Origin: Paenibacillus shirakamiensis
Lineage (GTDB): Bacteria > Bacillota > Bacilli > Paenibacillales > Paenibacillaceae
Direction: 5' to 3'
Assembly (NCBI RefSeq): GCF_017874255.1
Contig: NZ_JAGGLD010000001.1
Coordinates: 1,302,001 to 1,366,000, forward strand
DNA: 64,000 nt
The notes under the pieces: generated by a model
Told to the model about the DNA's origin: nothing
The model's database searches: none
What the model saw: the letters and a program-made list of their open reading frames with translations, nothing else
Shown: one piece after another, positions 43,299 to 52,698 of the stretch
Layout of the letters: each line of letters starts with the position of its first letter
Position numbering within the stretch: position 1 is the stretch's first letter
Position numbers and translations under genes: made by a program

Positions 43299-44546
43299 TC
43301 AACCTGAAATATTATGTTCTTCTAAGGAAGGTTCCTTGGGATACCTTCGAGATAAGAAGGAAGAAGTTAAGAACAACCCTCCCATGATCATAAGCAACAC
43401 TCTACTACCCAGACTTTCCGCCAGAAATCCAGATGAACTTCTGCCCAAAGTATTCAGCATACCCTGTACTGTGTAATTCACTCCGTATACTCTACCCATG
43501 AGTGTGGAAGGCGTTCCTGATTGTAATACAGTATTAAAAGCAGCTCCCGAGATCCCAAATGATATACCTGCAATGAACACAAATCCAATCACGACTCCTT
43601 GATGATGCGCAAAGGCTAGACTACCAAAACCAATCGCCTGAATGAGATAACTTAATCCAATAGAGGAGCGTGGCGTTATTTTCAAATATGGCAGTAGCCC
43701 AAATCCAACAAACTGACCTAAGGCCAAAGCTGAATAGATATATCCAGTAAGTTCCAGACGTTGGGATACATCCAGCCCAATCTCATGATCTAAGTATGCG
43801 GGTAAAAGCACAAAAAAAGGTGAATATGCAAGGATGGAGATTGAATTTATGATAAATAAACGCAGCAAAAATCGGTCTTGAAATACAAATGAGAAGCCCT
43901 TCATAACCTCTCGAATGAAAGAGCTTGAGTTGTTACCCAGCTTCTCTCTTTTGGGTATTTTAAGAAATAAGGCCATGAACATCGCAAATAAAAATGTACA
44001 TGCATTGAGGATAAGTACAAACTCTACAGAAGTATATGCAAGTAAAATCCCACCCAGCGCAGGACCTACCAAATAACCTATACTTTCTGTCATGCCTATC
44101 GTTGCATTCGCTGTCGTGAGGTCCTCTTTCTTTACAAACTGAGGTAGAAGGGCATGTAGTGTAGGTTCAAAAAACTGCGAACAAGCGCCCAATATAAAAG
44201 AAAGAATAGCAAAATTAATAATGTTTAACAGATCATAGTACAAAAGCAGACCCATCCCTATCAAGATAACACCACATCCACAACTCGACCCTATCATTAA
44301 TTTTTGGCGTTGAAAACGATCTGAGAACACACCTGCCAGACTACCAAATATCACATTTGCAGCAGCAAACGATGCTAACACTATGCCTGTTCCTGAACTA
44401 GAATGTGTGAGTTCAAAAGCTATAGCAATAATAGCAACAGAATATATGCCATCTCCAAGTCTCGAGATCAACATACCAAAGAATGAAAGCATCAGATTAT
44501 GATGCGTCTTAAGTAGTTGAATGTGGGGAGTATGCAATATACGCAA
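43299..44546 (-). CDS. MFS exporter (DHA3 type)
   Basis: A 415-residue protein with 12 hydrophobic segments. LMLSFFGMLISRLGDGIYSVA, motif A GVFSDRFQRQKLMIG and NATIGMTESIGYLVGPALGG resemble the DHA3/macrolide-efflux branch. AGGAAGGAGG precedes the ATG. It is divergent from the MarR gene at 44.9 kb across a 333-bp region, and the stalk-domain gene follows. Substrate unknown. Confidence 0.88.
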   Translation of the reverse strand: MRILHTPHIQLLKTHHNLMLSFFGMLISRLGDGIYSVAIIAIAFELTHSSSGTGIVLASFAAANVIFGSLAGVFSDRFQRQKLMIGSSCGCGVILIGMGLLLYYDLLNIINFAILSFILGACSQFFEPTLHALLPQFVKKEDLTTANATIGMTESIGYLVGPALGGILLAYTSVEFVLILNACTFLFAMFMALFLKIPKREKLGNNSSSFIREVMKGFSFVFQDRFLLRLFIINSISILAYSPFFVLLPAYLDHEIGLDVSQRLELTGYIYSALALGQFVGFGLLPYLKITPRSSIGLSYLIQAIGFGSLAFAHHQGVVIGFVFIAGISFGISGAAFNTVLQSGTPSTLMGRVYGVNYTVQGMLNTLGRSSSGFLAESLGSRVLLMIMGGLFLTSSFLSRRYPKEPSLEEHNISG

Positions 44547-44879
44547 TTAAGTATCCTCCTTCCTTGTTACTAAGACACCTCTTCTTAAGCTAAAGTTACA
44601 TTCACATTAACGGTTAAGGACGTTCCGACATACAAAAAGAGAAATTTTGAAGAACTTCTCAGCTTACTTGCCCTATGTCCTACTGTTTTTTTAATTAGCA
44701 ACTTTGGATAAAATTCAAATTTGGATTGACAATGTTCCGAGTGGTTCCCCGTACCATCATTAGTTACATGATTGAATCGCATCACGCTTAGTATTGATAT
44801 AATATTTATGTTGGTAAAGGTAACTTGAAACAAAAATATATTATATGTTAGGGTTAATGTACCAACGGGAGGACTGTCC
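44547..44879. promoter_or_regulatory. Divergent promoter region between MFS and marR genes
   Basis: This 333-bp region contains no supported gene; a 114-codon minus-strand frame in it has no ribosome site. GTTGGTA (44814) and TACCAAC (44861) form a widely spaced inverted repeat around AT-rich DNA next to the marR start, a possible operator. Confidence 0.35.
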
Positions 44880-45353
44880 ATGAACAAAGAAAAACGAGTC
44901 ATCTTGGGTTTTAGAGATTTATATAACAAGATGGTGTCGCTTAATAAATCTAAGATGGAAGTTGCTCTTAAGGGCTATACTCCCTCTGAAGTACACTGTA
45001 TTGAATACATTGAACAACATGTAGATTCCAACGTGACCAAACTTGCGGAATATTTTTATATGACTCGCGGTGCCATAAGTAAATTAACGAAGAAGCTGAT
45101 AGAAAAAAACTTAATTGAGAGCTATCAGAAGCCGGATAATAAGAAAGAAATTTATTTTAGGCTGACGGAACAAGGGAAAGTAATTTATACAATCCATGAG
45201 GATCTTCACAAAGAGTTTCAAGAGCGAGATCAATCCGTGTTCGAGCAGATTACTGAGGAGCAATTTGACAGTATGCTGAATTTCGTGGACAACTATAATA
45301 GGCATTTAGATGAAGAGATTAAGAAATTGGATAGAGATTTGAAACTGGAGTAG
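44880..45353 (+). CDS. MarR-family transcriptional regulator
   Basis: A 157-residue winged-helix protein: NVTKLAEYFYMTRGAISKLT is the helix-turn-helix and LIEKNLIESYQKPDNKKEIY the wing. CGGGAGG lies 8 nt before the ATG. It stands between a divergent MFS gene and a downstream MFS gene that is preceded by a 50-bp palindrome, and may control either. A terminator separates it from the downstream gene. Confidence 0.9.
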   Translation: MNKEKRVILGFRDLYNKMVSLNKSKMEVALKGYTPSEVHCIEYIEQHVDSNVTKLAEYFYMTRGAISKLTKKLIEKNLIESYQKPDNKKEIYFRLTEQGKVIYTIHEDLHKEFQERDQSVFEQITEEQFDSMLNFVDNYNRHLDEEIKKLDRDLKLE

Positions 45354-45382
45354 TTTAAATTAAGAAACAAGAAAATATACAT

Positions 45383-45417
45383 TAGCCCTGTTCTGCAAGC
45401 GGACGGGCTATTTTTTT
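45383..45417 (+). terminator. Intrinsic terminator of the marR gene
   Basis: TAGCCC-T-GTTC pairs with GGAC-GGGCTA around a 7-nt loop (one bulge, one G-T pair) and is followed by TTTTTTT. Confidence 0.85.
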
Positions 45418-45430
45418 AGCTATTGTATTG

Positions 45431-45459
45431 TTGACAAGGAAACAAACATAAGATACGAT
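45431..45459 (+). promoter_or_regulatory. Sigma-A promoter of the downstream MFS gene
   Basis: TTGACA, a 17-bp spacer and TACGAT; the -10 box lies inside the left arm of the 50-bp palindrome, so a bound protein would block it. Confidence 0.75.
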
Positions 45460-45497
45460 ATTTTTGTTTCCTAGGAAATAAAAATATCGTATCTTAT
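45448..45497. promoter_or_regulatory. 50-bp near-perfect palindrome, probable MarR-type operator
   Basis: Left arm ATAAGATACGATATTTTT and its complement, joined by GTTTCCTAGGAAAT. Only one pair (G-T) departs from perfect symmetry across 50 bp. The centre TTTCCTAGGAAA is the core seen in many Firmicute MarR operators. In RNA it would form a 24-bp hairpin in the leader of the MFS mRNA. Confidence 0.75.
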
Positions 45498-45519
45498 CGA
45501 ATTTAAGGAGATCAAGTAC

Positions 45520-46794
45520 ATGTCCAGATTTAAACCTCAGAGATCAGAACATCAACAGATCATAGAACAGAACCCAGAACAGAACACAAAACAAAGCATA
45601 GATAAACACGCTTTAGTATTCGGGCTTATCTCTGTGTTTCTTTGCGGAATAGGCTTCAGTATCATCACGCCTGTCGTCCCATTTTTAGTGCAGCCTTATA
45701 TAAGTGAACCGGGTGAACAGGCGATTGTTGTTACCCTGCTGACCTCTGTTTATGCCTTTTGCGTGTTTTTTGCAGCTCCCGTACTTGGAGCTTTGAGCGA
45801 TAAATATGGCCGTCGTCCATTGCTTTTAATATGCCTTTTGGGTTCAGCCATCGGCTACTTTGTGTTTGGCTTAGGGGGAGCGCTATGGATACTATTTGCT
45901 GGGCGCATCATAGAGGGGATAACAGGTGGTAGCATAGGCACGATCTTTGCTTACTTTGCAGACATCATTCCCCCCGAGCAGAGAACCAAATACTTTGGAT
46001 GGGTGAGTGCGGTTGTAGGTGTAGGCACGATCATTGGTCCAACTCTAGGCGGATTGCTTGCCAAGTTTGGTTATGCAGTACCGATGTATTTTGGAGCCAT
46101 CATTACTTTATTGAATGTTCTGTATGGATTCTTTTTTATGCCTGAGAGCTTGAACAAGAAGAACCGACTACAAGAAATCACATTAAGAAGACTAAATCCA
46201 TTTATACAGCTTGTTCACTTGCTATCCACGAAAAACTTAAAAAGACTGTTCATCTCAGCGTTCTTACTTTGGATACCTAATGGATCTTTACAGGCCGTTT
46301 TTTCACAATTTACTTTGGATACGTTCAGCTGGAAACCTGCACTGATCGGACTGATGTTCTCCATCATGGGCTTCCAAGACATCATTTCACAAGGCTTCAT
46401 CATGCCAAGGCTTTTGAAAAAGAGTACGGACAAACAGATAGCTATGTTAGGAATGGTGTCCGAGATTATAGGCTACGGTCTGATCGCACTTTCCGCTTTG
46501 TTCTCATTCTATCCTCTACTCATCGCGGGGATGTTTATATTTGGTTTCGGTGATTCGATCTTTGGGCCTTCATTTAATGGGATGCTCTCCAAGTCGGTCG
46601 ACTCTAGTGAACAAGGAAGGATTCAGGGAGGCAGCCAATCGATTCAGGCTCTAGCCAGAATGATTGGGCCAATCATTGGAGGTCAAATCTATGTATCCTT
46701 GGGTCATGCTGCACCCGCTGTCATGGGAATCATTCTTATAGCCGTGGCAGCTCCCATTTTAAACAAGAGAACATCTACAGAATCAGTTCTTTAA
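45520..46794 (+). CDS. MFS exporter, tetracycline-resistance-like (DHA1)
   Basis: A 424-residue, 12-helix pump. GIGFSIITPVVPFLVQPYIS, motif A GALSDKYGRRPLLL, GRIIEGITGGSIGTIFAYFA and motif C VVGVGTIIGPTLGG are those of the TetA/multidrug DHA1 group. AAGGAG lies 9 nt before the ATG. The N-terminal about 30 residues are a Gln/Asn/Glu-rich hydrophilic extension. Expression is probably controlled by a repressor at the 50-bp palindrome that covers the promoter. The substrate is unknown. Confidence 0.92.
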   Translation: MSRFKPQRSEHQQIIEQNPEQNTKQSIDKHALVFGLISVFLCGIGFSIITPVVPFLVQPYISEPGEQAIVVTLLTSVYAFCVFFAAPVLGALSDKYGRRPLLLICLLGSAIGYFVFGLGGALWILFAGRIIEGITGGSIGTIFAYFADIIPPEQRTKYFGWVSAVVGVGTIIGPTLGGLLAKFGYAVPMYFGAIITLLNVLYGFFFMPESLNKKNRLQEITLRRLNPFIQLVHLLSTKNLKRLFISAFLLWIPNGSLQAVFSQFTLDTFSWKPALIGLMFSIMGFQDIISQGFIMPRLLKKSTDKQIAMLGMVSEIIGYGLIALSALFSFYPLLIAGMFIFGFGDSIFGPSFNGMLSKSVDSSEQGRIQGGSQSIQALARMIGPIIGGQIYVSLGHAAPAVMGIILIAVAAPILNKRTSTESVL

Positions 46795-46822
46795 ACTAAA
46801 ATTAGCTAGGACATATTAAAGA

Positions 46823-46858
46823 AGGCTAACAAAACTTAGATCTAAGTTCTGTTAGCCT
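46823..46858. terminator. Terminator-like hairpin between converging genes
   Basis: AGGCTAACA-A-AACTTAG and CTAAGTT-C-TGTTAGCCT form an almost perfect 36-bp palindrome; T-rich DNA follows on both sides but with no long T-run. Confidence 0.65.
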
Positions 46859-46906
46859 CTACTTAATTCATATTTTCTACTTCCTATTTCCTAATACATT
46901 TCACTC

Positions 46907-47806
46907 TCAGCTCTTCAAAAACTCCGGATGTGCAAAACTTGGATTCGGATACGAATAAAAGCCCTCCCCAGTTGCTCTACCTAACTTTCCTTTATCAATA
47001 TACTCCGACTTCATTAGGTCAGCTACCTTTTGATAATCTGTATTGCCTGTTGCTTTGGCTTTGGCAAGGCTAATATTATAAGCAGTATTGATTCCTACGA
47101 CATCTAAGATAGCAAATGGACCCAGCGGGGCCCCGGTGCCAACCATCCACGTTTTATCGATCGTCTCTACATCTGCTACTTCTTTGATTAAAAGCATCTG
47201 CGCCGCATCGAGCAGTGGTACTAGGAGTGAATTCAGAATATAACCTGGCTGTTCCTTCTGGAGCGGGAGAGCCACCATGCCAATCGCTTTGGCGAATGCA
47301 ATGACTTCATTGAATACATCCTCATTCGTTTCCGGATGTTTCATGATCTCCGCAGTGTTGTTTTTCCAGATCTCATTCGCAAAGTGAAGGGCCAGAAATT
47401 TCTGCGGCCGCCCTGTTGCTTCTGCAAATTGGCTGGGGAGGAGTGTAGAGGAGTTCGAGGCAAAAATAGTTTTCTCTGGAGCGACGTTCCCCAGCTTTTT
47501 ATAAAAGTCTGTCTTTATATCTACGACTTCAGGAATGGCTTCAATGACGAGATCGGCATCCGCAACAGCTTTAGTTAAATCACTGTTATAAGCTATGCGA
47601 TCAAATGCTGTATTCACTTCTTCCTCGGTAGCTTTCAGATCCTCTTGATAACGAGATTTCAGCTCAAATATTCTATCTTTAGCTTTATGTAAAGCCTCAT
47701 CGTTAATATCGTAGACTGTAACTTGGAATCCTTCGAAGGCGGTCTGAAAAGCGATTTGGCTACCTAATACTCCACTACCGGCAATCGTGATGTGTTCGAT
47801 GTTCAT
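46907..47806 (-). CDS. 3-hydroxyacyl-CoA dehydrogenase family protein
   Basis: A 299-residue NAD-dependent dehydrogenase that oxidises 3-hydroxyacyl-CoA or a related hydroxy acid. The Rossmann motif AGSGVLGSQIAF, ADLVIEAIPE, the catalytic-region SNSSTLLPSQFA and HFANE (His of the H-E pair), and GYILNSLLVPLL are family landmarks. The length fits 3-hydroxybutyryl-CoA dehydrogenase. It is transcribed alone with AAAGGAGA before the ATG and is divergent from an AraC regulator, which may control it. Confidence 0.88.
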   Translation of the reverse strand: MNIEHITIAGSGVLGSQIAFQTAFEGFQVTVYDINDEALHKAKDRIFELKSRYQEDLKATEEEVNTAFDRIAYNSDLTKAVADADLVIEAIPEVVDIKTDFYKKLGNVAPEKTIFASNSSTLLPSQFAEATGRPQKFLALHFANEIWKNNTAEIMKHPETNEDVFNEVIAFAKAIGMVALPLQKEQPGYILNSLLVPLLDAAQMLLIKEVADVETIDKTWMVGTGAPLGPFAILDVVGINTAYNISLAKAKATGNTDYQKVADLMKSEYIDKGKLGRATGEGFYSYPNPSFAHPEFLKS

Positions 47807-48038
47807 GGTGAATTCTCCTTTTGTTATGAAGTAGTCCTATCCCAAATATACAGTAGATAATTATAGCTCTATATTTGAGCTTACCCATGTTGCTCATTGG
47901 ATAAACGAGCGATTCCCAGAGACTAGAGCCTAGTTGAATAAATATAATTTCATACGGAACACTGGCATAATTGTTATGATGAAGAGAAAAGAATCCAGTC
48001 TATCGCATTCTACTATTCAAAAATTAGGAGGTATACTC

Positions 48039-48857
48039 ATGGGATTATCCTTTTATCGTGAGGCCGAACTTCCCTTTCTTGAGGCCAAAAACTGCACAGC
48101 TCAGCCCATTTGTTACCAAAAACATTTCCATGATGAACTCTCCATTGGCGTAGTTCGTAAAAGTTCAACCTCCGCATGGTGCGACGGTAAGTCGATGGAA
48201 CTTGCAGAAGGAAACCTAATCTCCTTCCCCCCTCATATGCCACATGCCTGCCAACCCCAAGCGCATAGCGATTGGTCTTACGATATGCTGTTCATTCAAT
48301 CAGATTGGATTCATCTATGGGTAGATAATCCTACTCCCCTTCAGAACCTGCTCATTATGAATGATCAACAAGCTAGTGCATGCAGTGCATGGATGACGCG
48401 CAGTATGCGGGCTTTTCAGACCAGACAGACTCCTATGGAAATTGAATCTTCTGTTATGGGACTGATCTCTGCACTGATTCATTTCAGTGGAGGACGACAA
48501 AACCTTCCTATTCGCAAGGGCCGCGAGCGAGCAACATTTCGAATAGCCCAAGACTATATACATTCCCATTTTCGAGAGAAAATCACTTTAGATATGCTGG
48601 AGAATCTTACAGGCGTCAGTAGATATCATCTTATCCGTATTTTTCAAAGCGAGTGTAATCTTCCTCCTGCTGCCTATCAGATTTTACTTCGTATTAACTA
48701 TGCCAAAAAAGAGCTGGCTCGTAAGAACAGCGAACAACCGAAGCGCTCCATCACAGAGATTGCCCTGGAGGCAGGATTCTATGACCAAAGTCATTTCAGC
48801 CGTATTTTCCTAAGTCATGTAGGCGCCCCGCCGGGACGTTATGCTTCAAGCTTATAA
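48039..48857 (+). CDS. AraC-family transcriptional regulator
   Basis: A 272-residue regulator with an N-terminal cupin-like ligand domain (HFHDELSIGVV; SFPPHMPHACQP) and a C-terminal double helix-turn-helix (LDMLENLTGVSRYHLIRIFQ; ITEIALEAGFYDQSHFSRIF). TAGGAGG lies 7 nt before the ATG at 48039; the frame extending to 47934 lacks a ribosome site. It is divergent from the 3-hydroxyacyl-CoA dehydrogenase and upstream of the proline dehydrogenase gene; the target is unknown. Confidence 0.9.
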   Translation: MGLSFYREAELPFLEAKNCTAQPICYQKHFHDELSIGVVRKSSTSAWCDGKSMELAEGNLISFPPHMPHACQPQAHSDWSYDMLFIQSDWIHLWVDNPTPLQNLLIMNDQQASACSAWMTRSMRAFQTRQTPMEIESSVMGLISALIHFSGGRQNLPIRKGRERATFRIAQDYIHSHFREKITLDMLENLTGVSRYHLIRIFQSECNLPPAAYQILLRINYAKKELARKNSEQPKRSITEIALEAGFYDQSHFSRIFLSHVGAPPGRYASSL

Positions 48858-48938
48858 ACAGAGCAATATTGTACAAGACTCCTTCATCTTTAGAGCTTTA
48901 TGCTAAGAGCAGAACATACGAAGGGGGAGTCATCTTAT

Positions 48939-49901
48939 ATGAATTACTCATCTACAGAACTTGCTTTTGCTCATTCATTAAAAGGCATTGCACGAAATAA
49001 TGAGCTGAAATCCCGTATATTAGAGTCCTCGGACATCAGCCCACTTCTTAGCAGCGCTGCCAAACGTTTCATGGCTGGCATAGATCAGAAGCCCGCCCTA
49101 ACTATAGCTGAAGCTCTGAATCAGCGTGGGTATAGTACAAACATAGAATACATAGGAGAGAACACTACCTCCACCACAGAATGTGAACGTGTAGTACATG
49201 AGTTTGAACGACTGATCCACACATCGGCGCAGCAACAGTTACAGACCTATATATCTCTAGACTTGTCGCACATCGGGTTATCGATTAATACACAACTGGC
49301 ACTGAAGCACCTTAAAATATTAGCCAAGCAAGCTCACAACCATGGGATGAAAATCTTTGTAGGTATGGAAGAAATGGCCAAGACCGATGCCGTGCTAGAA
49401 GTATTCCATAAGGCTGCGGCTGAGTTTCCCAATCTAGTTATCACCCTTCAGGCCCAGCTTATGCGTTCAACGGCAGATCTCCAAGCACTACATTCTATAG
49501 ATTGCTCTCTGCGGATCGTAAAAGGGGCCTTCCAAGAAGCTGCGAATGTCGCTCTTCCCCGCTCTAAGAAACTGAACTCACATTATTTGAACTTAATACA
49601 AATCGCTCAGGAACAAGGAAAGTCTGTATCTATTGCAACACATGATCAAGTGCTCATTCAAGACGTAACTCGGCTAGGTTACTTGCATCACCCACAAGCT
49701 GAACTTGAATTACTATTTGGTGTTCGACCTGAAGCTGGATTGCAGGCTAGACAAACGGATATTCCGGTAAGAATCTATCTCCCTTATGGAGAAGAATGGT
49801 ACCTTTATTTATGTCACCGCATTGCCGAGCATCCACCTAATATATACACGGCCTTCATAGATGTAATAGAAGGACAACCTTCTCCCATAGAAGGATACTA
49901 A
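48939..49901 (+). CDS. Proline dehydrogenase
   Basis: A 320-residue flavoenzyme that oxidises L-proline to pyrroline-5-carboxylate, the first step of proline use. It is the monofunctional Gram-positive form. LRIVKGAFQE, SIATHDQVLI, ELLFGVRPEA and RIYLPYGEEWYLYLCHRIAE are the FAD- and substrate-site motifs at the end of the barrel. The ATG at 48939 has GGGGGAG 9 nt upstream. The P5C dehydrogenase partner is not in the window. It may share a transcript with the AraC gene 81 bp upstream. Confidence 0.9.
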   Translation: MNYSSTELAFAHSLKGIARNNELKSRILESSDISPLLSSAAKRFMAGIDQKPALTIAEALNQRGYSTNIEYIGENTTSTTECERVVHEFERLIHTSAQQQLQTYISLDLSHIGLSINTQLALKHLKILAKQAHNHGMKIFVGMEEMAKTDAVLEVFHKAAAEFPNLVITLQAQLMRSTADLQALHSIDCSLRIVKGAFQEAANVALPRSKKLNSHYLNLIQIAQEQGKSVSIATHDQVLIQDVTRLGYLHHPQAELELLFGVRPEAGLQARQTDIPVRIYLPYGEEWYLYLCHRIAEHPPNIYTAFIDVIEGQPSPIEGY

Positions 49902-49910
49902 ACGTTGAGA

Positions 49911-49963
49911 AAAAGCCCTTATGAATTGCAGCATCATTCGCCACGGATTCATAGGGGCTTTTT
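49911..49963. terminator. Bidirectional terminator between PRODH and the beta-helix gene
   Basis: AAAAAGCCCTTATGAAT and ATTCATAGGGGCTTTTT pair around a 19-nt loop; T-runs flank it on both strands. Confidence 0.88.
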
Positions 49964-49975
49964 GAAATAGATCTG

Positions 49976-50998
49976 TTACTGAACTTTTACATTCCCTTTG
50001 TACATATTGCCTGCGGGACTTCTCGTATTATTTATCGCTGTCGCCGTTGTGTTGTTGTAAGCACCAATGACATATGCCGAAGCATTGGTCAAATATAACG
50101 TATTGTTGGAGAATGTATTATTCATTCCCCATCCGCTAACCACTTCATGTAGTTGAAATGCATCTACAATTACATTGTTTCCTTCTTGATAACCCACATT
50201 ATTCCTAATGATTGCGTTACTTCCCTTCACATCCATAAAGCTATCAGCAAAGTTCTCCCCGCTGATCCCTTGCCCATGGAACGTACAATTCTCCACTAGA
50301 GTTCCAAGCGTTCGCTCTTTAATATCAATCGGCTCGGCTGTAATATTAGGACCAAACACAACATTTCGAATCGTATTATAATGTGTATTTTGATTATAGC
50401 CTGCCGAGTCGGTAGATCCTACATATACTCCTTCCCCATACCCCGCTTGAGTCTTTCCAGTATCATGTATGGAGGAATCTTGAACCGTGCTATAGGACGA
50501 TCCATCCCGAACATGGACGCCTTCATTTCCAATGTTGTACACTTCCACATGTTGGATTGTTGTGTAACTAGAGTGATCAAGTAAAATTCCTTTCTGAGCA
50601 TTGGTGAACTTTAGATTCTGTATGATCCAATAATTCCCTCGCACTCTGAGGTCATACCCCGAAGCTAAGGAATAACCCGCGAGTATAGCCGGATTGGCTG
50701 CATCGAGACTTTCTATAGTGATCGGTGCATCTATTGTGCCTTGAACATCTGAGGAGAAACTCCCCGTATAGGTTCCTGGTGCAAGGACAATGCGCTTGCC
50801 TGGGATTACCTTCTTCAGAGCACTGGATAAGCATGAACTTGAACTGCACGAAATGACGTTAAGATCTCCCCCATCTGATTTGATTTGCCCGAAAGCTGTC
50901 CCCGTATCCATATTGACGCTCCATCCCATCGTAAACATGACTCCAGCGATGATCATTCGGCGCAACAAGAAGCTTTTAGACTTTTGCATAGTGTACAT
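49976..50998 (-). CDS. Secreted right-handed beta-helix protein (polysaccharide lyase-like)
   Basis: A 340-residue exported protein. After a basic N-terminus and signal helix (MIIAGVMFTMGWSV) come ladder repeats typical of pectate-lyase-like parallel beta-helices: PGTYTGSF, NYWIIQNLKFTNAQKGILLD, YTTIQHVEVYNIGNEGVHVR, TIRNVVFGPN, AIIRNNVGY and NTFSNNTLYL. GERTL-type catalytic lysines cannot be assigned by eye. Similar proteins are PL9/PL1-type lyases or surface glycan-binding proteins. GGAGGG is 11 nt before the ATG. It stands alone. Confidence 0.82.
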   Translation of the reverse strand: MYTMQKSKSFLLRRMIIAGVMFTMGWSVNMDTGTAFGQIKSDGGDLNVISCSSSSCLSSALKKVIPGKRIVLAPGTYTGSFSSDVQGTIDAPITIESLDAANPAILAGYSLASGYDLRVRGNYWIIQNLKFTNAQKGILLDHSSYTTIQHVEVYNIGNEGVHVRDGSSYSTVQDSSIHDTGKTQAGYGEGVYVGSTDSAGYNQNTHYNTIRNVVFGPNITAEPIDIKERTLGTLVENCTFHGQGISGENFADSFMDVKGSNAIIRNNVGYQEGNNVIVDAFQLHEVVSGWGMNNTFSNNTLYLTNASAYVIGAYNNTTATAINNTRSPAGNMYKGNVKVQ

Positions 50999-51348
50999 TG
51001 CTGTAAAATCCCTCCTCTGTTTTGTCCCATTAAATCATGTATAAGAACCTAGAACTTCCTACCTAACTTAGGCTCAGTATAATCACATCGTAGCGACATC
51101 TAAAGGTTTCAGCAATCCGCATATTGAACTATTTACACGAAAGCAAATAAGGTTTTTGAGGAAGTAATATTGCATCTAAATCGCATGAATAGTAGCGTTT
51201 GAGTGTTTTAGTAATTCATATGAGCTAATACGAATTTTTCAGGTTCTCTTGCTTTTAATAGATGATGTAGTTTGTTACTATGAAAAAAAGATACACAGAT
51301 CTATGTTACACCCCTAAGCATTAGTTGCTGTAGAATGGAGGAACCTAG
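50999..51348. other. Intergenic region, no feature recognised
   Basis: This 350-bp AT-rich divergent region between the beta-helix and TetR genes must hold both promoters; no operator, hairpin or small gene could be supported. Confidence 0.4.
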
Positions 51349-51999
51349 GTGTCACCTAAGGTATCGCAAGAACATAAGACATTACGGCAACTTGAGATTT
51401 TAGACGCGGCCGCTCAAGTGTTCATAGCCAAAGGATTTCGAGCTGCGACCATGAAAGATGTTGTTGGTGTATCCGGCATGAGTCGTGGCGGTGTATATAT
51501 GTACTTTTCCAGTACAGAACAATTAATGTTAGCACTAATGGAGCAACGGGATCAGCAAGATTTTGATGTGGACCTGAATCAGCGACGGCTATCTCTTCTA
51601 TATGAAAGTACAACTACGGGTTGGGATGCATTAGAGCGTTATATGGATCAAGAAATACAGCAGATCATCCTAGTTCGAGACAGCTATCTTCCCGCCATTA
51701 TTGAGTTCCTCATGACCAGCTGGCAGAATAAGACCCATCAACAAAGGGTGGAAAGACGCTACAAGCTTGCACTACAAGCCTGCTCTGATTTCTTAGAAAT
51801 GGGTGTACAGCTCGGACGATTTCATCCGATTCTGTCTACCCAAGACATTGCTAAAGTTATCCTTACCTTTATTGATGGACTGACTTTAACCTCCATCTAC
51901 TTGTCACCCGAACAGATTGGCACTCAGGGTCAAATGAATACCTTGAAGCACATCGTGAAGCCGTTACTTGGAATCACAACAAACAACACCCCTCACTAA
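51349..51999 (+). CDS. TetR-family transcriptional regulator
   Basis: A 216-residue regulator: ILDAAAQVFIAKGFRAATMK and DVVGVSGMSRGGVYMYFSST form the helix-turn-helix region. The start is a GTG at 51349 with GGAGG about 8 nt upstream. The C-terminal domain is divergent. It is transcribed alone with its own terminator, which overlaps the stop, and has no obvious target next to it. Confidence 0.9.
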   Translation: MSPKVSQEHKTLRQLEILDAAAQVFIAKGFRAATMKDVVGVSGMSRGGVYMYFSSTEQLMLALMEQRDQQDFDVDLNQRRLSLLYESTTTGWDALERYMDQEIQQIILVRDSYLPAIIEFLMTSWQNKTHQQRVERRYKLALQACSDFLEMGVQLGRFHPILSTQDIAKVILTFIDGLTLTSIYLSPEQIGTQGQMNTLKHIVKPLLGITTNNTPH

Positions 52000-52016
52000 C
52001 ATGATGGGGTGTTGTT
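51982..52016 (+). terminator. Intrinsic terminator of the tetR gene
   Basis: AACAACACCCC and GGGGTGTTGTT form an 11-bp stem with a 13-nt loop that contains the stop codon; a short T-rich tail (CTTAT) follows. Confidence 0.75.
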
Positions 52017-52053
52017 CTTATCTAAGCTCTTACTTCTTCGTGTTCATATGTGT

Positions 52054-52698
52054 TTAAGCTTTCTTTGCGATGGTCTGCCCTATTTTTGTAAGTATATTCG
52101 ACATGGATTCGGAATCATGCACATCATATTCGTCAATGTTCAGCCTAAGCACAGGACAAGCGGTGAATTCGTTAATCCAGACCGAATATCTCTCATGCAT
52201 GTGCTCCCAATAGGACACATCGGTCTGAATCTCCATCTCGCGACCTCTCTCCTGTATTCTACTAAGAATAGACGGAAGACTTCCTTCAATATAGATCAGT
52301 ACATCCGGGTGAGGGAAGAATGGCGTCATCACCATAGCCTCGAACAAGCTAGTATAAGTATGATAATCGGTCTTCGACATCGTGCCTTGATCTGCATGCA
52401 TTTTGGCAAAAATCCCCGTATCTTCATAGATCGAACGATCCTGCACGAAGCCACCGCCGGATTCAAAAATCTTTTTCTGCTCCTTGAACCGTTCCGCTAG
52501 GAAGTAAATCTGCAAATGGAAGCTCCAGCGCTCAAAATCATGATAAAACTTCTCTAAATAGGGATTGGAATCGACTTGTTCAAACGAAGTCTGGAATTGA
52601 AGCTGCTTGGCTAATGCCGTAGTAAGCGTAGATTTCCCCACTCCAACGGTTCCGGCCACCGTTATAATGGCGTTGTCTGGGATGTGATATGAATTCAT
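52054..52698 (-). CDS. Deoxynucleoside kinase (deoxyadenosine/deoxycytidine type)
   Basis: A 214-residue salvage kinase that phosphorylates deoxynucleosides. The P-loop is VAGTVGVGKSTLTTALA, the ERS-like motif VQDRSIYED is present (DRS form), and LRLNIDEYDVHD ends the core. It overlaps the second kinase gene by 4 nt, the same dck-dgk arrangement known from Bacillus subtilis. Which of the two prefers dA/dC or dG cannot be settled by eye. Confidence 0.9.
   Translation of the reverse strand: MNSYHIPDNAIITVAGTVGVGKSTLTTALAKQLQFQTSFEQVDSNPYLEKFYHDFERWSFHLQIYFLAERFKEQKKIFESGGGFVQDRSIYEDTGIFAKMHADQGTMSKTDYHTYTSLFEAMVMTPFFPHPDVLIYIEGSLPSILSRIQERGREMEIQTDVSYWEHMHERYSVWINEFTACPVLRLNIDEYDVHDSESMSNILTKIGQTIAKKA

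Noticed and set aside
44585-44929. A 114-codon minus-strand frame between the MFS and marR genes
   Set aside because: It starts inside the marR gene, has no ribosome site, and its text has no domain character; the region is a divergent promoter.
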